This document shows positions 59,941-64,000 of a stretch of 64,000 bases of DNA, one piece after another. The translations under genes were made by a program, and so were the position numbers. The notes beneath the pieces were generated by a model, which did not search any database, had not been told where the DNA came from, and worked only from the letters and a program-made list of their open reading frames with translations. Every line of letters begins with the position of its first letter. Positions within the stretch are counted from its first letter, which is position 1. Source of the DNA: UBA2256 sp964531105 (GTDB lineage Bacteria; Spirochaetota; Spirochaetia; Treponematales; Rectinemataceae); assembly GCA_964531105.1 (NCBI GenBank), contig CAZHFN010000007.1, positions 9,370-73,369 on the forward strand, written 5' to 3'.

Positions 59941-61532
59941 TCCATGAAACCGGCCAGCTTGACCATGGCCTTGAGCACTTCGTCCTCGCTTTTCTCGCCC
60001 TGCATTATGGAGAGCACCTTGTTGGCCAATACCTTGCCCAGCTGAACCCCTTCCTGGTCGAAGGAATTGATGTTCCAGGCAAAACCCTGGAACATTATCT
60101 TGTTTTCAAAATGAGAAAAAAGTGCGCCGAGTTGTGCCGGCCCCAGTTTTTCTCCCAGAATAAGGGTAGAAGGACGCGCTCCCTTGAAATATTTATTGGG
60201 ATTCGGATCTTCCTTGCCCCTGGAAAAGGCCACTACCTGAGCCAGCAGGTTGGCTACCAGTTTTTGTCTGGAATTGGTTCCCATGGATAGAATGTCTTTG
60301 GAGAATTGGTTTTTCTTGAATCCGATAAACTGCAGAGGCACTATATCGCTTCCCTGGTGTAAAAGCTGATAAAAGGAATGCTGACCGTTGGTTCCCGGTT
60401 CCCCAAAGACCACTGGTCCGGTTTTGTAGGCCAGCGGTTTTCCATCCCTGTTTACCGTCTTGCCATTGGATTCCATATCCAGTTGCTGGAGGTGGGCTGG
60501 AAAGCGGGAGAGGGCTTCCGAGTAGGGGAGCACAGCAGTGCTGGGCATACCCAGGATATTGCGCTCGTACAGTCCTATCAGGGCATCTAAAAGACAGGGG
60601 TTTTTACTCAGATCAGGCTCCAGGGCTACCTTGTCCATGGCATGGGCTCCGGACAGGAATTCCTCGAAGCAGGCAGGGCCAAAGGCCAGAGACATGATCA
60701 CCCCGCCTACGGCGCTGGAGGTGGAATAGCGGCCGCCTATGAAATCGTCGATAAAAAAGCTGGCCAGATACCCGGGATTCTGGGCAAGGGGACTGGTGGT
60801 GCTGGTCACCGCCACCATGTGACGGGAACTGTCCAGGCCGGCGGCTTCCAGCCTAGTCCTCACCAAAGTTTCATTAGCCAGGGTTTCCTGGGTGGTGCCG
60901 CTCTTGGACACGAGGATGAAGAGACTTGTCTCCAGATCAAGGGAGCCGAGCACCGCATCTGCATCATCGGGGTCTACATTGGATATAAAGGCCGCCCGCA
61001 TTTTCTGCCTGCCCTCGGCCTTAGCCCAGCGCTCCAGGGCCAAGCAAGCCGCCCTCGGACCTAAATCTGAGCCGCCGATGCCTATCTGCACCGCACTGCG
61101 GAATACCTTGCCCGTGGAACCCCTTATCTTGCCTGAGTGCACATCTTCAGCGAACTGGGCTGCTTTTCTACGCTCTCCCTCATAGAATGACCTTATATCC
61201 TTCCCATCCACCAGAATCTGATTTCCCAGGGAACCTCTGGCAAGGTGGTGGAGCACCATACGTTTTTCGCCGGTATTCATCACCGCACCGGAGAGGAGGG
61301 CTCTGTACTTTTCCAGAAGCTGTTGCTCCTCTGCCAATTTTTCAAGGGTTTGGATGATAGGTTTATCCACGGGAGCAGCGGCATAGGAATACCGGAGCCC
61401 TACAGCCATCTCCACCGAGCATGAGCTTATGCGATCGGGGCTGAGAAGACTGCCCATGTCAACTTTTGATAGCCTGGTAAGCTCCAAATAGGATATGCAC
61501 TCGTCGAGGTTTTTATAACTGATCATATTCAT
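59937..61532 (-). CDS. pgi: Glucose-6-phosphate isomerase
   Basis: 531 residues. IGIGGSDLGPRAACLALERW near 150, KSGTTQETLANETLVRT near 210, GGRYSTSSAVGGVIMSLAFG near 265, FGEPGTNGQHSFYQLLHQGSD near 385 and INSFDQEGVQLGKVLA near 490 are the family sites, with the catalytic Glu in GEPGTN and Lys in VQLGK. It interconverts glucose 6-phosphate and fructose 6-phosphate. AAGGA lies before the ATG. It precedes murG with an ATGA overlap, linking sugar supply and cell wall genes. Confidence 0.95.
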   Translation of the reverse strand: MNMISYKNLDECISYLELTRLSKVDMGSLLSPDRISSCSVEMAVGLRYSYAAAPVDKPIIQTLEKLAEEQQLLEKYRALLSGAVMNTGEKRMVLHHLARGSLGNQILVDGKDIRSFYEGERRKAAQFAEDVHSGKIRGSTGKVFRSAVQIGIGGSDLGPRAACLALERWAKAEGRQKMRAAFISNVDPDDADAVLGSLDLETSLFILVSKSGTTQETLANETLVRTRLEAAGLDSSRHMVAVTSTTSPLAQNPGYLASFFIDDFIGGRYSTSSAVGGVIMSLAFGPACFEEFLSGAHAMDKVALEPDLSKNPCLLDALIGLYERNILGMPSTAVLPYSEALSRFPAHLQQLDMESNGKTVNRDGKPLAYKTGPVVFGEPGTNGQHSFYQLLHQGSDIVPLQFIGFKKNQFSKDILSMGTNSRQKLVANLLAQVVAFSRGKEDPNPNKYFKGARPSTLILGEKLGPAQLGALFSHFENKIMFQGFAWNINSFDQEGVQLGKVLANKVLSIMQGEKSEDEVLKAMVKLAGFME

Positions 61533-61572
61533 GTTTCCTTACGCTACATGATATGGTCGAAATCGCTACACT

Positions 61573-63246
61573 TCAAGGGCGAGTACGAGGGCTACCAAGG
61601 GCTAAACCCAGCCTTTTCTTCTTTCTCCACCAGGGTCCCCGGACCAAAAAACCCTTATGCAAAGCTTCGTTTAGGAGAGCTGAGCGATTCTCCCTTCTCC
61701 AAGAAGCGAGAACCCCGGCGGCAGGGCAACTGGGGGGCGTGCCCAGCCACCCAATTTTCCTGTCGGGCAAGGCTTTTCCGGTACCTGCTTCGCCTAGGCT
61801 CTGTGACAGTACATCACCGCCCTCCATGCCCATTCCAAGCTCTCCTAAAAGCCTCAAGGATTGAGCTTGGGTGAACCTGAAGCGGTTGTACTTGAAAAAA
61901 CTTTGCAGTTCCTCCATACCCTCAGCCAAATTCCCAACCCTGCCGTCGCAGACATCACAGCCCGAACAGGGTGATGAAAGCTCGGCCCCCATCAGGGCGA
62001 GCAGGCTGGCACGACGGCAAGCCCTATTTTTGCCGTATTCCAGGAAAGCTTTTTTCCTCAACTCCCTTGCATCGTCGCCGCCTGCATCGCTACGGCCTGC
62101 AAGGCCGTATCCTGCCTCGGCGGCAGGCATACCGTCGCGCTTCACAGGGATTAACACATTTCCCTTGGAACCCGGTGCTCCCGCATTGCTGTCCCAGGGG
62201 TTCCTGATGAGTACTGCTTCTGCTGGGCTTCCGTCCCTTCCAGCGCGACCCGCCTCCTGTATGTAGGCTTCCACCGAAGGCGGAGAACTGAAATGGACAA
62301 CAGCCCTGATATTTTTCTTATCTACCCCCATACCGTAGGCACAAGTGCTAACCAGAACTCCGTCATCGCTCTCCATGAACCAATGTTCCACCTCCTCCTT
62401 TTCCTCCCTCGAAAGTCCGGCATGGTAGAACCTCACCCTTTCGGTGCAGTACTCCCTGAGATACTCGCAAAGGTTTCGCACTCCGGGTCTGGATTGATCG
62501 AAAACAATGAGGGGCTTGGGCAGTTCGTTCACCAGGCGTAGAATGCTCTGTCGCGGGGAAAGGCTCTGCTTGACCGAATAATGGATATTGGGTTTATCCA
62601 TATCGGCGGTGACCAGGGAATATGGTTCAGCGCCGAAAAGCCTCGAAGCGATGGCCTTCTGGACCTGAGGGCTCGCCGTGGCGGTGAAGGCGCTCACCAC
62701 CTTGGGCTTCATGGCGAGAATGCGCGCTCCGAGTTCGAGATAGGAGGGCCTGAAAGTCTCTCCCCATTCGCTTACGCAATGAGCCTCGTCTATTGCTAAA
62801 TGGAAGATACCCAGGGCTTCCAATTTAGTTCTCAGATCCGGAGAGTTGAAGCACTCGGGATTCGTTATTCCTATCTTGATTTTCCCAGACTTAAGCCCTT
62901 CCAGACCTGCTTCTCTTTCTTCCTTATCCATGCCGCCTCGGAAAAGGGCGCAGGTTATGCCTCGCTTCTCCAGGCTTCTCTTCTGGTCGTTCATCAGCGC
63001 CAGCAGGGGATAGATCACGAGGGTGGGGCCGGGAGCCAGGATGGCGGGTACCTGGAAGCAAAGACTTTTCCCAAATCCCGTGGGAAAAAGGATCATCTGC
63101 CGTACCGGCTCCTCTCTTTCAGCGCCATCCAGAACCCCGGCTATGGCCATGCGTTGAAGAGGAAAGAGGTACTCAATGCCAAAACGATTTTGGGCCAGGA
63201 GGGCTATGGGATCCTGCAAACGGCCTTCGGTCTCATCTTCTTTCAC
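61573..63246 (-). CDS. recQ: RecQ-family ATP-dependent DNA helicase
   Basis: 557 residues. FPTGFGKSLCFQVPA near 55 (motif I), LAIDEAHCVSEWG near 150 (DEAH, motif II), AFTATASPQVQKA (III), and YIQEAGRAGRDGSPAEAVLI near 340 (VI). Then a zinc-binding segment with CRRAS and CSGCDVCDG near 430. A winged-helix RQC-like region is only partly visible and HRDC is absent. The start is GTG at 63246 with no good binding site. Between motif VI and the zinc segment lies a stretch whose DNA is palindrome-rich (62091-62127). Confidence 0.9.
   Translation of the reverse strand: MKEDETEGRLQDPIALLAQNRFGIEYLFPLQRMAIAGVLDGAEREEPVRQMILFPTGFGKSLCFQVPAILAPGPTLVIYPLLALMNDQKRSLEKRGITCALFRGGMDKEEREAGLEGLKSGKIKIGITNPECFNSPDLRTKLEALGIFHLAIDEAHCVSEWGETFRPSYLELGARILAMKPKVVSAFTATASPQVQKAIASRLFGAEPYSLVTADMDKPNIHYSVKQSLSPRQSILRLVNELPKPLIVFDQSRPGVRNLCEYLREYCTERVRFYHAGLSREEKEEVEHWFMESDDGVLVSTCAYGMGVDKKNIRAVVHFSSPPSVEAYIQEAGRAGRDGSPAEAVLIRNPWDSNAGAPGSKGNVLIPVKRDGMPAAEAGYGLAGRSDAGGDDARELRKKAFLEYGKNRACRRASLLALMGAELSSPCSGCDVCDGRVGNLAEGMEELQSFFKYNRFRFTQAQSLRLLGELGMGMEGGDVLSQSLGEAGTGKALPDRKIGWLGTPPSCPAAGVLASWRRENRSALLNEALHKGFLVRGPWWRKKKRLGLALGSPRTRP
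62091..62127. repeat. Two adjacent inverted repeats inside recQ
   Basis: TACGGCCT/AGGCCGTA (62091-62098 and 62102-62109, three-base loop) is followed at once by CCTGCC/GGCAGG (62111-62116 and 62122-62127, five-base loop). They fall in a variable part of the protein between motif VI and the zinc site. Confidence 0.6.
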
Positions 63247-63292
63247 ATTGCAAACACGCAGAGTAAAAGGCCTGGCGATTCATTGTGGCCGA

Positions 63293-63952
63293 CTACAATC
63301 CTATTCTGGGACAGAGAGCATCCAGGGGACAGGCTGTTGGATCCGAAAGGCAGAGAGGATTGCGGGCTTTGCAGATATACTTCCCATGCCTGTTGAGGGC
63401 GTGGGAAAAGGCAGTATGGCTGCTGTCCTCCAGGTTCTCCCGTATCTTTTTCTCGATTGCATCCGGATCCCTGGAGCTGTGGAGGCCAAGCCTGTAGACC
63501 AGTCTGGACACATGGGTATCCACGATAATGCCAGGCACGCCGAAACAGGTGGAAATCACCAGGTTAGCTGTCTTGCGCCCTACACCGGGAAGCTCCAGAA
63601 GCTTCTCTATCGTGGACGGAACCCTCCCCTCGTGTTCGGTGACTATTTTCTGGGCTGTCATGATAAGATGCCTTGCCTTTGTGCGAAAAAAGCCGACTGA
63701 GTGCACGAGCAGTTCCATTTCAGCCGGTTCGGCCCTGGCCATGGACGCAGGGTCAGGATATGCGGCAAAGAGGGATGGGGTCACGGCATTCACCTGCTCG
63801 TCAGTACATTGTGCACTTAAGATCACAGCGCAGAGGAGTTCGAAACAGCTGGAAAAGCTCAAAAGGGGCCGTTCATCAGGCCAGATAGGCAGAAGAATGC
63901 GGGCGATTTCGGGAATCCTAGTTTTTGGGTTGATTGGGTTCAAGGTCAGCAT
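63293..63952 (-). CDS. nth: Endonuclease III (DNA glycosylase/AP lyase)
   Basis: 219 residues. The helix-hairpin-helix LELPGVGRKTANLVIS near 118 holds the catalytic Lys, and VDTHVSRLVYRLGL near 145 the catalytic Asp. The C-terminal iron-sulfur Cys are spaced C-X6-C-X6-C-X5-C; the usual spacing is C-X6-C-X2-C-X5-C, so the second loop is four residues longer. It removes oxidised pyrimidines. The ATG at 63952 overlaps the end of an upstream frame by seven bases, with AAGG two bases before it. Confidence 0.92.
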   Translation of the reverse strand: MLTLNPINPKTRIPEIARILLPIWPDERPLLSFSSCFELLCAVILSAQCTDEQVNAVTPSLFAAYPDPASMARAEPAEMELLVHSVGFFRTKARHLIMTAQKIVTEHEGRVPSTIEKLLELPGVGRKTANLVISTCFGVPGIIVDTHVSRLVYRLGLHSSRDPDAIEKKIRENLEDSSHTAFSHALNRHGKYICKARNPLCLSDPTACPLDALCPRIGL

Positions 63953-64000
63953 ATCCTTTTATAAGTTCCTCGAACCTTGTTGGTAAAGAGGTCGCTCAGG
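63946..64000 (-). CDS. Possible 3' end of an upstream gene, cut by window edge
   Basis: On the minus strand an open frame enters from the right edge and ends on TGA at 63946-63948, overlapping the nth start in the form ATGCTGA. It ends LFTNKVRGTYKRIC. Only about 17 residues are visible, so no function can be given, and the reading frame itself is uncertain; it is proposed because coupled overlaps are the rule in this neighbourhood. Confidence 0.3.
   Translation of the reverse strand, partial: LSDLFTNKVRGTYKRIC

Noticed and set aside
1..64000. CRISPR arrays, insertion sequences, rRNA genes, toxin-antitoxin or defence cassettes
   Set aside because: No regularly spaced repeats, transposase frames, rRNA sequence or recognisable defence genes were found on either strand; nearly all the sequence is occupied by conserved core genes.

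Overview
The window is a gene-dense chromosomal segment (64 kb, no gap over about 300 bases) from a bacterium that looks like a spirochaete of the Treponema/Spirochaetales group, with moderately high GC. The evidence is gene order and protein style. An NtrC-type regulator and its kinase sit beside holB, cvpA and murG, recalling the AtoC-AtoS-CvpA-MurG neighbourhood of Treponema. A short spirochaete-type RNA polymerase omega gene lies before miaA. A DUF4912 protein is paired with a GH57 protein, and pcnB, lipoproteins and a FliA/WhiG-type flagellar sigma factor are present. No phage, IS element, CRISPR array or resistance island was seen.

Layout. 1-2134: tail of an MFS transporter and typA. 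2291-9025 (minus): one signalling operon with a LytS-like 5TM histidine kinase, a CheY-like regulator, a REC-PAS-GAF-HD-GYP protein, a ClC antiporter and a queuosine-precursor transporter. 9098-11715 (minus): lipoate operon lipA, a separate lipoate-ligase accessory subunit (lplB-like), lplA and a zinc-ribbon methyltransferase. A tRNA-Met with a strong terminator follows. 12061-15738: a small unknown gene with a GNAT gene, tsaE-tsaB for t6A, and a monoacylglycerol-lipase-like hydrolase. 15785-22243: pcnB, DUF4912, GH57, purA and guaA. 22283-30046: KamA-type radical SAM enzyme, patatin, argR, DUF3783, clpB, tatD and a lipoprotein. 30147-35001: fba, then infC-rpmI-rplT-coiled coil-zapA-rpoZ-miaA and a small export protein. 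35021-37308: RlmM-like methyltransferase and an HD phosphohydrolase. 37455-46536: a dcw cell-division cluster (mraZ, rsmH, ftsL, murF, mraY, ftsW, ftsQ, ftsA, ftsZ) with its promoter and MraZ operator. 46533-54399: xerD, dprA, topA, xerC, hslVU, fliA. 54396-64000 (minus): nth, recQ, pgi, murG, cvpA, holB, ntrB-type kinase, ntrC-type regulator.

Genes are tightly packed, with many ATGA or TTGA stop/start overlaps, so translational coupling looks common. Candidate sigma-70 promoters mostly carry TATACT-like -10 boxes with 16-18 nt spacers. A few genes (lipA, the 34522 gene, the DUF3783 gene) lack a Shine-Dalgarno and have the -10 box 6-8 nt before the start codon, which suggests leaderless transcripts.

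The most notable observations are: a probable CTG start for ftsA; a probable ATT (or ATC) start for miaA overlapping the rpoZ stop; an attenuator-like hairpin just before the TTG-started infC; a GH57 protein whose catalytic glutamate position is glutamine; a two-gene lipoate ligase coupled to lipoyl synthase; and a five-block 10-bp operator at mraZ. I did not find a convincing wholly new multi-gene system; the unknown 12061-13475 pair and the sensory/ClC operon are the least explained units.
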